Notes: generated by a model not told the origin, from the letters alone. 64,000 bases of DNA from Bacilli bacterium (GCA_017404385.1 JAFRCK010000034.1:22459-86458), one strand, 5' to 3'; counted from the stretch's first letter, positions 36,567 to 45,859 are shown. Made by a program: numbers and translations.

Positions 36567-37363
36567 ATCAAGAATTAATAAAAGATTATCATTTTAAGAA
36601 GAAATTTGGTCAAAATTTTTTAAAAGATGAAAATATATTAAGAAATATAGTTGAAAAGTCGGGTGTTGATAAAGATACTTTGGTTATTGAAATAGGTATT
36701 GGCGCAGCATACCTAACTTATTATTTATCAAAAAGTGCTAAAAATGTTATTGGATATGAAATAGATGAAAGTTTAAAAGAAATAATTGATAAACAATTAG
36801 TAAATGTTGAAAATGTTGAAATTATTTATAAGGATTTTTTAAGAGCTAATCCTATAAATGATATATCTAAATACAATTATAAAAAATTATATGTAGTTGC
36901 TAATTTACCATATTATATAACTACTCCAATAATAACTAAATTGATTGAAGATAAAATTCCTGTGGAAAAAATTGTTGTTATGGTACAAAAAGAAGTAGGA
37001 GATAGATTTAACGCTAAACCTAATTCTAAAGAGTATAATTCATTAACAATTTTTCTTAATTATTATTTTGATATAAAAAAGCTTATGGATGTATCAAGAA
37101 ACTGTTTTGTACCAAAGCCAAATGTGGATAGCGCAATTATTGAATTTAAAAAATCAAGTAAATATAAGGTAAATAATGAAGACTTATTCTTTAAATTAGT
37201 TAGGGATTCATTTAAATTTAAAAGAAAAAATCTTAAAAACAATTTAAAAAATTATAATCTAGAAAAGCTAGAGATAGCTTTAAAAGGAATAAAGAAAGAC
37301 TTAACTGCTAGAGCAGAGAGTCTTACAATAGAAGACTTTATATATATTTCTAATAATATATAA
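36563..37363 (+). CDS. rsmA: 16S rRNA (adenine1518/1519-N6)-dimethyltransferase RsmA (KsgA)
   Basis: The 266-residue enzyme dimethylates A1518 and A1519 late in 30S assembly. It has KKFGQNFLKDENILRNIV, the SAM site VIEIGIGAAYLT and the catalytic NLPYYITTPII. The usual neighbour rnmV is absent between tatD and rsmA. Length is normal. Confidence 0.96.
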   Translation: MNQELIKDYHFKKKFGQNFLKDENILRNIVEKSGVDKDTLVIEIGIGAAYLTYYLSKSAKNVIGYEIDESLKEIIDKQLVNVENVEIIYKDFLRANPINDISKYNYKKLYVVANLPYYITTPIITKLIEDKIPVEKIVVMVQKEVGDRFNAKPNSKEYNSLTIFLNYYFDIKKLMDVSRNCFVPKPNVDSAIIEFKKSSKYKVNNEDLFFKLVRDSFKFKRKNLKNNLKNYNLEKLEIALKGIKKDLTARAESLTIEDFIYISNNI

Positions 37364-37385
37364 TGGTCTTTTTTACTTTAATAAT

Positions 37386-37428
37386 TTGACAAAAACTGTT
37401 AGTTATGTTAATATAAAACACGTTTTAT
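37386..37428 (+). promoter_or_regulatory. Promoter and candidate operator of the surface-protein operon
   Basis: TTGACA (37386-37391), a 17-base spacer and TAATAT (37409-37414) form a strong promoter. The inverted repeat ATAAAAC-AC-GTTTTAT (37413-37428) overlaps the start point and shares ATAA-x-ACACGTT with the element in front of the TetR-family gene. A GGGGG ribosome site follows. Confidence 0.65.
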
Positions 37429-37446
37429 TCGAAGGGGGATTTAATT

Positions 37447-38598
37447 ATGAAAAATAATTCAGCAAATGATACTTTATTTGAATTAATTTACTATAAAGAT
37501 TTAGTAGGAGAATTGAAAAAAGAATTAATGCATGTCAATCATGATGAAGATAAACTAAGTGATATTTCTGATACTTTTAGAAAACAAAAAGATATTCTTG
37601 ATTCAATAGATGATGAAAAATTAAGAAATCAAATAAAGAGTGGGAATTTAATTACTGCAGATTTAAAAGTAAGTAAAAAACTATTAAAAGAAAAAAAATT
37701 ATATAAAAAGCATGAAGAAGAGATTGACTATATAATTAATGAAGATTATGATGCCTATAATGAATATCAAAACAAAAAGAGTGCAAAAAGAAGTACTATA
37801 TTTGGTTTAACTGGAATTGCAGCTTTAATAGGAATTTTATTTTATTCAATATCCGGTGAAACTGAAAGAAATAAAAAAGATGAAACAAAAACAACTAGTA
37901 TAGTTAAGGATGCTACTACAGAAGAAATAGAACCAAAGAATTATAAAACTACAGAAATAATTAATAATACGACAGAATCTATTTCAGAAGGTAGCACAGA
38001 AAAGGCAACAGAAATAAAAATTGTAACTATCAAAGAACAACCTGAAAAAGATAAAACTATAAAAGAAGAAAAAAATGATATTAAGAAAGAAACAAACATT
38101 GATAAAAAAACTGAAAAAGAAAATATAGACGATAGAAAACAAGAACAAGACAAAAAACAAGAACAAAATAAAAATCAAGAACAAAATAAGAATAGGGAAC
38201 AAGAAACAAAAGAAACAAAGACTGAACCAAAACAAGAAGATAATAATAAAAAAACAAGTACTAAAGAAAAGACAGAAAAAGAAAATGAATATAAAGACAT
38301 TGAACCATCGACAGTTGTTATAGATAATTTAAAAGACGATAACAAAGATTATGTTGTTGATAATATTAACAAAGATAAAGATACTAAATTACCATCAACA
38401 GATAAAGTAGAAGGTAATGATGAAGTTACTCATGATTTAACTACAGGAACAACTGAAAAGACAACTGAAAAAGATAATAATAATACATTGCCTCCTATTG
38501 ATAATGTAGAAGGTGATGATGAAATAACATATGATATAACTGGATCAATTAATAATTCAAAGGCTAAAACATTAGTTTTAAGTAGGGGGAGATTATAA
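37447..38598 (+). CDS. Membrane protein with long Lys/Glu/Thr/Gln-rich extracellular region
   Basis: I do not recognise this 383-residue protein. About 115 cytoplasmic residues are mostly charged helices, possibly coiled coil (KDLVGELKKELMHVN). One membrane helix follows at about 119-134 (IFGLTGIAALIGILFYS). Then come about 240 low-complexity residues outside the cell. The end has two copies of a roughly 20-residue unit (LPSTDKVEGNDEVTHDLTTG and LPPIDNVEGDDEITYDITGS). It overlaps the lipoprotein gene by one base. The layout suggests a wall-spanning spacer or display protein. Confidence 0.75.
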   Translation: MKNNSANDTLFELIYYKDLVGELKKELMHVNHDEDKLSDISDTFRKQKDILDSIDDEKLRNQIKSGNLITADLKVSKKLLKEKKLYKKHEEEIDYIINEDYDAYNEYQNKKSAKRSTIFGLTGIAALIGILFYSISGETERNKKDETKTTSIVKDATTEEIEPKNYKTTEIINNTTESISEGSTEKATEIKIVTIKEQPEKDKTIKEEKNDIKKETNIDKKTEKENIDDRKQEQDKKQEQNKNQEQNKNREQETKETKTEPKQEDNNKKTSTKEKTEKENEYKDIEPSTVVIDNLKDDNKDYVVDNINKDKDTKLPSTDKVEGNDEVTHDLTTGTTEKTTEKDNNNTLPPIDNVEGDDEITYDITGSINNSKAKTLVLSRGRL

Positions 38599-39836
38599 TG
38601 AGAAATATTAAAAATAAGAAATTTGAAAAAAGAAATATAAAAGATTTATTAAAAAAATTAGCTGTTGTATTAGCAATACCAACAGTTATGGGTGCTAGTT
38701 TAACAGGATGTGGTTCTAAAAATACTGAAGAAACATCAGTTGTTACTACAGAATCAAATACTGAAAATAAAAATACTGAACAAAATACAACATTAACTGA
38801 AACACCAACTACTGAAAAGGTTACAGAAGCTACTACACAAGCATCAATTGTTGTATCAGACTCATTAAATATAAATGATAATGATTCAATTGAAAATACT
38901 GTTGATAAAATTTACTTAGATGATAAAGAATTCTATGATCAAAACGGAATTAGTAAAAATGATATTAGAAATATGATTTTTGTAATAAATGATAAATATA
39001 CTGATGAAAATGGTAAATTATTAATGGATAAAGATTCTATGTTTAAAGCATATGATTCTATTGATATGGTTATGTATTCAGATGGATTATTCCAAAAGAT
39101 AGATAATGTTGCTACAAAAGATTATGATGTAGATAATTTTGAATTAATTAAGCAACCATCATTAGTAAAATATATAGATATGAATTTATCTGGAAGTACA
39201 GTTTTAGTTGATGAAATAAAAGAATATGAAAAATTAAGAGATTATCAAGTAGATAAAATGAACAAAGAAGGAAAATTTGATATCGATGTTGTTAATCAAT
39301 ATGTTATAAAAAATGAAGTAACTGATATTAATTCTAATTCTAATCCATTATCAGCAGTAAGAGGAAACGGACAAATATATGTCATGGCTTCTACTCACAA
39401 ATATGCATTAGATATGGCTGGAAAGATGAATGATTATGATTCTATTTATTTAAAAGCTCCAGAATATGAAGGAATTAATACAGTTAAGATTAATTTAACT
39501 ACAGGCGAAAGAGATGTAATGGGTGCTGTTGAAAGATTATTATTAGATGGTATCGTTACTGAAGAACAATTTAATAATATAGTTACTTTTGTTAAACAAG
39601 AAATTGAATCAGAAAAATCTACAGATAGTATTATTAAAGCTGTAGGAGCTGACTATGATCTTAATGTTGATTATAGTAACTTATTAGTATCATATGTAAA
39701 GGCTGAAATGTCTATGTCTGTAACAGGATGGTTAGATGTAAGATGTACAGCTATGAATAAAGCTGAAGAAGCAATTATAGAAAAATCAAAAACTTCTTCA
39801 AAAGATGATGTTAAGAAATTAGTTTACAATATATAA
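38598..39836 (+). CDS. Lipoprotein with Thr/Glu-rich linker and large C-terminal domain
   Basis: The 412-residue precursor has a long basic N-terminus, a hydrophobic stretch and a lipobox (LTGC, Cys near residue 39). A roughly 55-residue Thr/Glu/Asn-rich linker follows, then a folded domain of about 300 residues with no family I can name (it contains NDKYTDENGKL and SAVRGNGQIYVMAS). The linker resembles the extracellular region of the protein encoded just upstream, and the one-base overlap couples the two genes. They probably act together at the cell surface. Confidence 0.75.
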   Translation: MRNIKNKKFEKRNIKDLLKKLAVVLAIPTVMGASLTGCGSKNTEETSVVTTESNTENKNTEQNTTLTETPTTEKVTEATTQASIVVSDSLNINDNDSIENTVDKIYLDDKEFYDQNGISKNDIRNMIFVINDKYTDENGKLLMDKDSMFKAYDSIDMVMYSDGLFQKIDNVATKDYDVDNFELIKQPSLVKYIDMNLSGSTVLVDEIKEYEKLRDYQVDKMNKEGKFDIDVVNQYVIKNEVTDINSNSNPLSAVRGNGQIYVMASTHKYALDMAGKMNDYDSIYLKAPEYEGINTVKINLTTGERDVMGAVERLLLDGIVTEEQFNNIVTFVKQEIESEKSTDSIIKAVGADYDLNVDYSNLLVSYVKAEMSMSVTGWLDVRCTAMNKAEEAIIEKSKTSSKDDVKKLVYNI

Positions 39837-39860
39837 AAAAGGGTTTATTACTCTTTTTTT
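39836..39860 (+). terminator. Terminator of the surface-protein operon
   Basis: Arms AAAAAGGG / CTCTTTTT (one G-U pair) with a 7-base loop end in T9. Confidence 0.7.
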
Positions 39861-39939
39861 TATAAAATAATTATGATAAAATTGAAGTAACTAAATGATT
39901 AATATGTCATAATATGTAATAGATATTTGGAGGTTTAAT

Positions 39940-41190
39940 ATGCATAAATTAATTATACATGGCGGTAAAAAACTTAATGGAACAATAAATATAAGTGGTG
40001 CTAAAAATAGTGCGGTTGCTCTAATTCCTGGGGCAATTTTATGTGACGAGAGTATTACTTTAACAAATGTACCAAATATTTCTGATGTTGATTCGTTAGA
40101 AGAAATGCTTTTATTTTTAAATGCAAAAATAGATAGAAGAAAAAATGGAGAAATACTTATTTCTTCTGAAAATATTGAAAACAAAAGAATAGATGAAAAT
40201 TTAGTAAAAAAATTAAGAGCATCATATTATTTTATGGGTGCATTATTAGGAAAATATAAACATGTTGAGATGTGTTTCCCTGGTGGATGTACTATTGGAG
40301 CTAGACCAATAGATATTCATTTAAAAGGATTTAAAAAATTAGGTGCTACTATAAAAGAAGATGGAGATAATTTTATTATTGATGCTAAAGAATTAAAAGG
40401 AACTAAAATTTATTTAGATTTTGCTTCTGTTGGTGCAACTATTAACTTGATGTATGCAGCTGTTAAAGCAGAGGGAGAAACTATTATAGAGAATGCAGCA
40501 AAGGAACCAGAAATTGTAAATGTAGCAACATATTTAAATAATATGGGTGCAAAAATAACAGGAGCAGGTACAAAAACAATTAAGATTAAGGGTGTTAAAT
40601 ATCTACATTCTTGTTTCCATGAAGTAATACCAGATAGAATAGAAACAGGTACCTATGAAATAATTGCCGCTGCTATAGGTGAAAAAATAACTATAAAAAA
40701 TATAATACCAGAGCATGTTGAAGCATTGAATGAAAAGTTAACTGAAATGGGAGTAGATATCACAATTAAGGAAGACAAGGTTGTTATAAAAGAATCGAAA
40801 AACTTAAATTCTGTTAGCATAAAAACTGAAGTATATCCGGGTTTTCCAACTGATTTACAACAGGTATTAGCTTCTTTAATGGTTATAGCTGAAGGAACTT
40901 CTACTATCCAGGAAACAATTTATGAAAATAGATTTCTTAATTTATATGAATTAATGAAAATGGGCGCTAAAATTAAAATTAGTGGAGATACTGCTACTAT
41001 TACTGGTCCTACTAAATTAAAAGGGACTGAAGTAAATGCAACAGACTTAAGAGCGGGCGCTGGATTAGTAATTGCTGCTTTAATTGCGAATGGTAAGACT
41101 GTAATAAATAATGCAGATTATATTCTTAGAGGCTATGAAAATATAGTTGAAAAACTTAAATCTATTGGTGCTGATATCGAATTAGTGTAA
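39940..41190 (+). CDS. murA: UDP-N-acetylglucosamine 1-carboxyvinyltransferase MurA
   Basis: The 416-residue enzyme transfers enolpyruvate to UDP-GlcNAc, the first committed step of peptidoglycan synthesis. It begins LIIHGGKKLNGTINISGAKN. The fosfomycin-target Cys is present in FPGGCTIGARP near residue 117. The end has LRAGAGLVIAALIANG. It stands before rpmE and spoIID, as murAA does before spoIID in Bacillus. Confidence 0.97.
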   Translation: MHKLIIHGGKKLNGTINISGAKNSAVALIPGAILCDESITLTNVPNISDVDSLEEMLLFLNAKIDRRKNGEILISSENIENKRIDENLVKKLRASYYFMGALLGKYKHVEMCFPGGCTIGARPIDIHLKGFKKLGATIKEDGDNFIIDAKELKGTKIYLDFASVGATINLMYAAVKAEGETIIENAAKEPEIVNVATYLNNMGAKITGAGTKTIKIKGVKYLHSCFHEVIPDRIETGTYEIIAAAIGEKITIKNIIPEHVEALNEKLTEMGVDITIKEDKVVIKESKNLNSVSIKTEVYPGFPTDLQQVLASLMVIAEGTSTIQETIYENRFLNLYELMKMGAKIKISGDTATITGPTKLKGTEVNATDLRAGAGLVIAALIANGKTVINNADYILRGYENIVEKLKSIGADIELV

Positions 41191-41207
41191 AATAAATAAA
41201 GTTTTAC

Positions 41208-41236
41208 TTGATATTTGTATATAATGTTGTTATAAT
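41208..41236 (+). promoter_or_regulatory. rpmE promoter
   Basis: TTGATA (41208-41213), a 17-base spacer and TATAAT (41231-41236) make a near-consensus promoter, 58 bases before the rpmE start. Confidence 0.85.
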
Positions 41237-41294
41237 ATAATAGATTTTTTAAAAAAATTCTATAACATTTGTTATGGCGAGAGGAGAGATTATA

Positions 41295-41507
41295 ATGGCA
41301 AAAGAAAAGAAAGAAATATACCAAGATTGCAAAGTAATTTGTGCTTGTGGTGCTACTTTTGATACAAAATCTACAAAAAATGAAATACATATTGAAGTTT
41401 GTTCAGAATGTCATCCATTTTATACTGGTAAGCAAGTAAGAACTTCAAAAGCAGGTAATGTAGAGAAATTCAAAGCTAAATATGGTTTAAATAAAGAAGA
41501 AAAATAA
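41295..41507 (+). CDS. rpmE: 50S ribosomal protein L31 (zinc-binding type)
   Basis: The 70-residue protein keeps the zinc ligands (CACG and VCSECHPF), so it is the Cys-containing C+ form. [21 protein letters not shown] is the standard C-terminal half. I start at the ATG at 41295 ([11 protein letters not shown]), which has GAGGAGAG upstream; the longer frame at 41274 would put the ribosome site inside the gene. Confidence 0.95.
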   Translation: MAKEKKEIYQDCKVICACGATFDTKSTKNEIHIEVCSECHPFYTGKQVRTSKAGNVEKFKAKYGLNKEEK

Positions 41508-41530
41508 TTAGACTTATGTCTAATTTTTTT
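41506..41530 (+). terminator. rpmE terminator
   Basis: Arms AATTAGAC / GTCTAATT around a TTAT loop are followed by a T run. Confidence 0.8.
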
Positions 41531-41553
41531 GTATAATAAAATTAGGTGATTAT

Positions 41554-41982
41554 ATGAAAATAGGTATAGCTTCTGATCATAGGGGATATGAATTAAAGAA
41601 AAAAATTATGAAAGATTTAAAAAACATAGATTTTGAAGATTTTGGTTGTTTTTCAAAAGAATCTTGCGATTATCCAGAATATGCTTTTAAATTAGGACAA
41701 GCAGTTAGTAGTAATAAAGTAGATTTGGGTGTTGCAATTTGTGGTTCTGGTATAGGAATATCGATTGCGTGCAATAAAGTTAAAGGGGTTAGATGCGCTA
41801 GGGTTACTTCTATAAAGGATGTAATCTATACAAAGAAAGATAATGATGCAAATATAATAGCTTTTTCTAGTTCAATTAATTATGAAAGAGTATTAAGAAT
41901 GATTGAAGAATTTATAAATACACCATTTTCTAAAGAAGATAGACATATAAGAAGAAATAAAATGATCGATGAATATAAGTAA
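41554..41982 (+). CDS. rpiB: Ribose 5-phosphate isomerase B (RpiB/LacAB family)
   Basis: The 142-residue isomerase begins MKIGIASDHRGYELK. It has the active-site Cys in CGSGIGISIACNK and KVKGVRCARV. It interconverts ribose 5-phosphate and ribulose 5-phosphate. It sits between rpmE and spoIID, as ywlF does near these genes in Bacillus. A galactose-6-phosphate isomerase subunit is possible, but no sugar operon is near. Confidence 0.92.
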   Translation: MKIGIASDHRGYELKKKIMKDLKNIDFEDFGCFSKESCDYPEYAFKLGQAVSSNKVDLGVAICGSGIGISIACNKVKGVRCARVTSIKDVIYTKKDNDANIIAFSSSINYERVLRMIEEFINTPFSKEDRHIRRNKMIDEYK

Positions 41983-42014
41983 TTTTTATTCATATAATAT
42001 CTTAGGTGATATTA

Positions 42015-42950
42015 GTGAAAAAGTTACTTTTTTTTATGTTGTTTTTAGTTAGTATACCTATTTTAATTATTAATTATTTTTATACTTATAGAGGTGTAGA
42101 TATAGTAACTGGTTTTGAAAATAATATTATTAAGAAACAAGAAAATAATGTAACTATAAGAGTATTAAATTCAAATAATGAAATAAAAGTATTAAACATT
42201 GAGGACTATTTGATAGGTGTTGTATCATCAGAGGTACCTGTTTCATTTGAAAAGGAGGCTTTAAAAGCTCAAGCAGTTGCATCTAGAACATATGCTCTAA
42301 AGCAAATTGAAGATAATAAAGATAAGAATTATGATGTAACTGATAATGTTTTATCACAAGTTTATTCTACAGATGATGCTTTAAAAGAAAAATGGGGTAG
42401 TAATTTTGATGAATATTATAACAAAATAAAAACAGTAGTAAATGAAACTAAAGGTGAATTTATATCATATGATAATAATCCTATATTTGCCTTTTTCTTT
42501 TCAACAAGTAATGGAACTACAGAGGATAATGTAAATGTATTTGGTGCTGATCTTCCATATTTAAAGCCAGTTGATAGTAGTTTTGATTTAGATGAAACTA
42601 ATTATGTATCAACAAAAGAATATACAATAGATGAATTTTATAATTTATTAGGTATACCAGTTGATGACCTAGAAATTACTAATATTAAAAGATCAAATTC
42701 TAATAGAGTTTTATATTTAGAAATAAACGGTGTCTCTTTTAAAGGACGTGAATTACAAAAAATATTATCGTTAAAATCAAATGATTTTGATATAAAAGAA
42801 GAAAATAATAAAATAATAATTACTACAAAAGGATATGGTCATGGTGTTGGCATGAGTCAATATGGAGCCAATGCTTTAGCAAAAAAGAATATGGGTTATC
42901 AAGATATCCTAAAATACTATTATAGAGGGGTAGAAATTAAAAAATTATAA
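42015..42950 (+). CDS. spoIID: SpoIID-type peptidoglycan lytic transglycosylase
   Basis: The 311-residue protein starts with a membrane anchor (LLFFMLFLVSIPILIIN). The SpoIID domain follows: NIEDYLIGVVSSEVPVSFEKEALKAQAVASRTYAL, with the catalytic Glu in SSEVP, and the C-terminal YGHGVGMSQYGANALAK. SpoIID cuts glycan strands during engulfment with SpoIIP and SpoIIM. I start at the GTG at 42015, which is 5 bases after GGTGA; the longer frame begins in that ribosome site. spoIIQ and mbl follow, as in Bacillus. A vegetative LytB-like role is the alternative. Confidence 0.85.
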   Translation: MKKLLFFMLFLVSIPILIINYFYTYRGVDIVTGFENNIIKKQENNVTIRVLNSNNEIKVLNIEDYLIGVVSSEVPVSFEKEALKAQAVASRTYALKQIEDNKDKNYDVTDNVLSQVYSTDDALKEKWGSNFDEYYNKIKTVVNETKGEFISYDNNPIFAFFFSTSNGTTEDNVNVFGADLPYLKPVDSSFDLDETNYVSTKEYTIDEFYNLLGIPVDDLEITNIKRSNSNRVLYLEINGVSFKGRELQKILSLKSNDFDIKEENNKIIITTKGYGHGVGMSQYGANALAKKNMGYQDILKYYYRGVEIKKL

Positions 42951-43002
42951 TTTAATGAATATTTCATTTATATTTGCCAAGAATAATATTGAGGTGAATA
43001 AA

Positions 43003-43629
43003 ATGAAAGTCAAAAGACTAAAACCATTTGTATTTCCAGTTTTTAGTGCAGTAGTAGCAGTTTTACTTATAGTAGGAATAATTACTATAGAAAAAGCATC
43101 ATCATCTTCTTCTGAAGCAGTAGATAATTATGTATATTCAAATGAAACAATAACAAATGAAGTAAAACCAGTAGTAGAAGAAATTGAATCAGATGTGATT
43201 ATTAGACCATACAAAATGAATGAAATAGATATTTATAAAAAGTTTTATGACGAAAATAATAATAATGATAATGGGATTTTATTTTTTAATGGAACTTATA
43301 TGCAGTCATCAGGAATAATATATAATTATAAAGATGAATTTGATGTAATTTCAATTTATTCTGGTGAGGTCTTGGATGTAAAAAAGGATGAGCTATTAGG
43401 ATATGTAGTTGAAGTCAAACATAATGATAATTTAATAAGTTCATATAGTGGTCTAAAAAGTGTTAATGTAAAAAAAGGTGAAAAAATATCTCAAAGTACT
43501 TTGATAGGTAAAAGTGGTGAAATGAAATTTGATTCAAATTTAAAAAACAGTTTAATGTTTGAGATTATAAAAAACGGAAAATACATTAATCCAGAAGAAT
43601 TATTTGATAAAAAGATTAATGAAATATAG
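43003..43629 (+). CDS. spoIIQ: SpoIIQ-like degenerate M23 (LytM) domain membrane protein
   Basis: The 208-residue protein has one N-terminal membrane helix (about 9-27) and a C-terminal LytM-like fold. The metal-binding His residues are missing: the first site reads MQSSGIIYNYKDEFD and the HxH site reads SLMFEI. SpoIIQ of Bacillus is likewise inactive and pairs with SpoIIIAH across the septum. I start at the ATG at 43003 with GAGGTGA upstream. The place between spoIID and mbl supports the call. Confidence 0.78.
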   Translation: MKVKRLKPFVFPVFSAVVAVLLIVGIITIEKASSSSSEAVDNYVYSNETITNEVKPVVEEIESDVIIRPYKMNEIDIYKKFYDENNNNDNGILFFNGTYMQSSGIIYNYKDEFDVISIYSGEVLDVKKDELLGYVVEVKHNDNLISSYSGLKSVNVKKGEKISQSTLIGKSGEMKFDSNLKNSLMFEIIKNGKYINPEELFDKKINEI

Positions 43630-43640
43630 TGAGGATATAT

Positions 43641-44630
43641 ATGTTTGGTAAGGATATTGGAATAGATTTAGGAACAGCAAATATATTAATATATGTAAAA
43701 GGAGAAGGTATAGTTTTAAATGAACCTAGCGTAGTCGCAATCGAATCTGAATCAAAAAAAGTATTAGCAGTAGGTGAGGAAGCATATAAAATGTTAGGTA
43801 GAACACCAGGAAAAGTTATAGCAGTTAAGCCTTTAAAAGATGGTGTAATCGCTAATTTTGAATTGACTGTATCTATGTTAAACTATTTTATAAAAAAAGT
43901 TCAAGCAAAGAATACTTTTTCGAAACCCACAATATTAATTTGCTGTCCAACAAATATAACAGAAGTAGAAAAAGAAGCAATAAAAGAAGTAGCTGAAACT
44001 ACTGGATGTAAAAAGGTATATATAGAGGAAGAACCTAAAGTAGCAGCTGTAGGTGCTGGTTTAGATATTTCAAAACCTAGTGGAAGTATGGTTATTGATA
44101 TAGGTGGAGGTACAACTGATATAGCTGTTTTGTCGCTAGGAGATATAGTTACTAGTAAATCATTAAAAGTAGCAGGAAATACTTTTGATCAAAAAATAAT
44201 TGATTATATTAAAGAAAAATATAAATTATTAATAGGAGAAAGAACTGCTGAAGAAATAAAAATAGAAATTGGAACTGCAATAGAAGATGATAAAAAAGGA
44301 AAAAAAGTAGTAAAAGGTAGAAATCTAGAAACAGGTTTACCCAGCTCAAAAACAATTAATTCAGGTGAAATATTTGAAGCTCTAAAATCATCTCTTTATG
44401 AAATAATAGATGGTGCAAAATCTGTATTAGAATCAACTTTACCAGAATTATCGGCTGATATAGTAGAAAATGGTGTTGTAGTTACAGGCGGAGGAGCATT
44501 ATTAGATGGTCTTGGTAAACTATTAAATAAAGAGTTGAAAATACCAGTAAAAATTGCAGATTCTCCTTTAACATGCGTTGTAGATGGAACAGGTATAATG
44601 CTTAATAATTTGTCTTTAATAGAAAAATAA
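43641..44630 (+). CDS. mbl: MreB/Mbl-family actin-like cell-shape protein
   Basis: The 329-residue actin homologue begins MFGKDIGIDLGTANILIYVKG. The phosphate loops are visible: VIDIGGGTTDIAVLS near 160 and GVVVTGGGALLDGLG near 290. It guides cell elongation under the membrane. mreC and mreD are not adjacent. The place after spoIIQ argues for Mbl rather than MreB. I use the ATG at 43641 with GTGAGGA upstream. Confidence 0.92.
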   Translation: MFGKDIGIDLGTANILIYVKGEGIVLNEPSVVAIESESKKVLAVGEEAYKMLGRTPGKVIAVKPLKDGVIANFELTVSMLNYFIKKVQAKNTFSKPTILICCPTNITEVEKEAIKEVAETTGCKKVYIEEEPKVAAVGAGLDISKPSGSMVIDIGGGTTDIAVLSLGDIVTSKSLKVAGNTFDQKIIDYIKEKYKLLIGERTAEEIKIEIGTAIEDDKKGKKVVKGRNLETGLPSSKTINSGEIFEALKSSLYEIIDGAKSVLESTLPELSADIVENGVVVTGGGALLDGLGKLLNKELKIPVKIADSPLTCVVDGTGIMLNNLSLIEK

Positions 44631-44650
44631 GTTAATAACTTATTTTTTTT
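44624..44650 (+). terminator. mbl terminator
   Basis: Arms AAAATAAGTT / AACTTATTTT around a 3-base loop include the mbl stop codon; T4 more follow. Confidence 0.8.
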
Positions 44651-44684
44651 ATAATTATATGTTATAATTTTTATAGGTGGTAAG

Positions 44685-45764
44685 ATGTTTAATAATATTT
44701 TAAATGATTCTAAAATTATACTAACTGTTTTCTTAGTTGTAGTAATAATAATGCCAATAATTATGAAGATAGCTTCACATGTAAATGCATTAGATATACC
44801 AAATGAAAGAAAAGTTCATAAAAAACCAATGCCTAGATTAGGTGGATTAGGTATATTCTCTGGTTTTTTGATTGGTTATATGTTGTTTTGTAATCAAACA
44901 ATACAAATGAATTCTATTCTAATAGGAAGTTTTATATTAATACTGGTAGGAATGATTGATGACATAAAACCATTAAAACCAATGGTAAAATTTTGTGGAC
45001 AAGTTTTATCAGCTATAGTAGTAGTATATTATGGTAATATTATCCTACAAGATGTATCCGCATATGGCTTATATATAAATTTTGGTATGTTTGCTAAACC
45101 AATTACTATTTTATTTATAGTTGCTATTATTAATTGTGTTAATTTAATAGATGGTTTAGATGGCTTAGCAGGTGGAATTTGTACCATTTTCTTTATAACA
45201 ATTGCACTAATATCTAATATAATGGGAGTATACACAGGTTTAGATGCTTCTCTAACTTTAATTATGATAGGTGCTACATTAGGATTCTTAGTTTATAATT
45301 TTCATCCTGCCAAGATATTTATGGGTGATTCAGGATCAATGTTCTTAGGTTATATGATTGCTGTTATTTCATTATTAGGATTTAAAAACGTAACATTAAC
45401 CTCATTTATTGTACCGGTTTTAATCTTAGCAATACCTATTTTAGATACTTTATTTGCTATATTAAGAAGATTATTGAAAGGCCAATCTTTTGCAACTGCA
45501 GATAAAGAACATTTTCATCATCAAATATTAAAGAGAGCTGGCAATCAAGTTAAAACAGTTTTAATTATATATTTGATACAAATACTATTTTCCTTAGCGT
45601 CTATAGTTTATGTATTACAAAATCCTAATTTAGGTCAATTAATTTATGTAATAATATTGATAATTATTCTTTGGTTAATAATTGGAACTAATATAGTTTT
45701 TGATAGAACAGAATTAAAAGAAAAAATTAAACGTTTTATAAGTAGAAAACGACAAAATAAATAA
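44685..45764 (+). CDS. tagO: Undecaprenyl-phosphate GlcNAc-1-phosphate transferase (TagO/WecA family)
   Basis: The 359-residue enzyme has about 10-11 membrane helices and transfers GlcNAc-1-P to undecaprenyl phosphate, the first step for wall teichoic acid or other surface polymers. The family sites are HKKPMPRLGGLGIF, VGMIDDIKPLKP, NCVNLIDGLDGLAGG and HPAKIFMGDSGSMFLG, with the late EHFHHQ motif of the WecA/TagO branch rather than MraY. No other polymer genes are next to it. Confidence 0.9.
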   Translation: MFNNILNDSKIILTVFLVVVIIMPIIMKIASHVNALDIPNERKVHKKPMPRLGGLGIFSGFLIGYMLFCNQTIQMNSILIGSFILILVGMIDDIKPLKPMVKFCGQVLSAIVVVYYGNIILQDVSAYGLYINFGMFAKPITILFIVAIINCVNLIDGLDGLAGGICTIFFITIALISNIMGVYTGLDASLTLIMIGATLGFLVYNFHPAKIFMGDSGSMFLGYMIAVISLLGFKNVTLTSFIVPVLILAIPILDTLFAILRRLLKGQSFATADKEHFHHQILKRAGNQVKTVLIIYLIQILFSLASIVYVLQNPNLGQLIYVIILIIILWLIIGTNIVFDRTELKEKIKRFISRKRQNK

Positions 45765-45778
45765 TTTTGTCGTTTTTT
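45748..45778 (+). terminator. tagO terminator
   Basis: Arms AACGACAAAA / TTTTGTCGTT with a 7-base loop and T run; the stop codon is in the loop. Confidence 0.85.
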
Positions 45779-45811
45779 GTTAAATCATCACAAAAATTGT
45801 TGAAAACATTA

Positions 45812-45840
45812 TTGACAACATTTTAAAAAAATTATGTAAT
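45812..45840 (+). promoter_or_regulatory. Promoter of the membrane-protein gene at 45901
   Basis: TTGACA (45812-45817), a 17-base spacer and TGTAAT (45835-45840). A hairpin lies between this promoter and the gene. Confidence 0.65.
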
Positions 45841-45859
45841 ATTTTATGTGTATAAATTT

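Noticed and set aside
37941..38235. Two overlapping minus-strand frames with Ser/Phe-rich products
   Set aside because: They are shadows of the Lys/Glu/Thr-rich low-complexity region of the 37447 gene.
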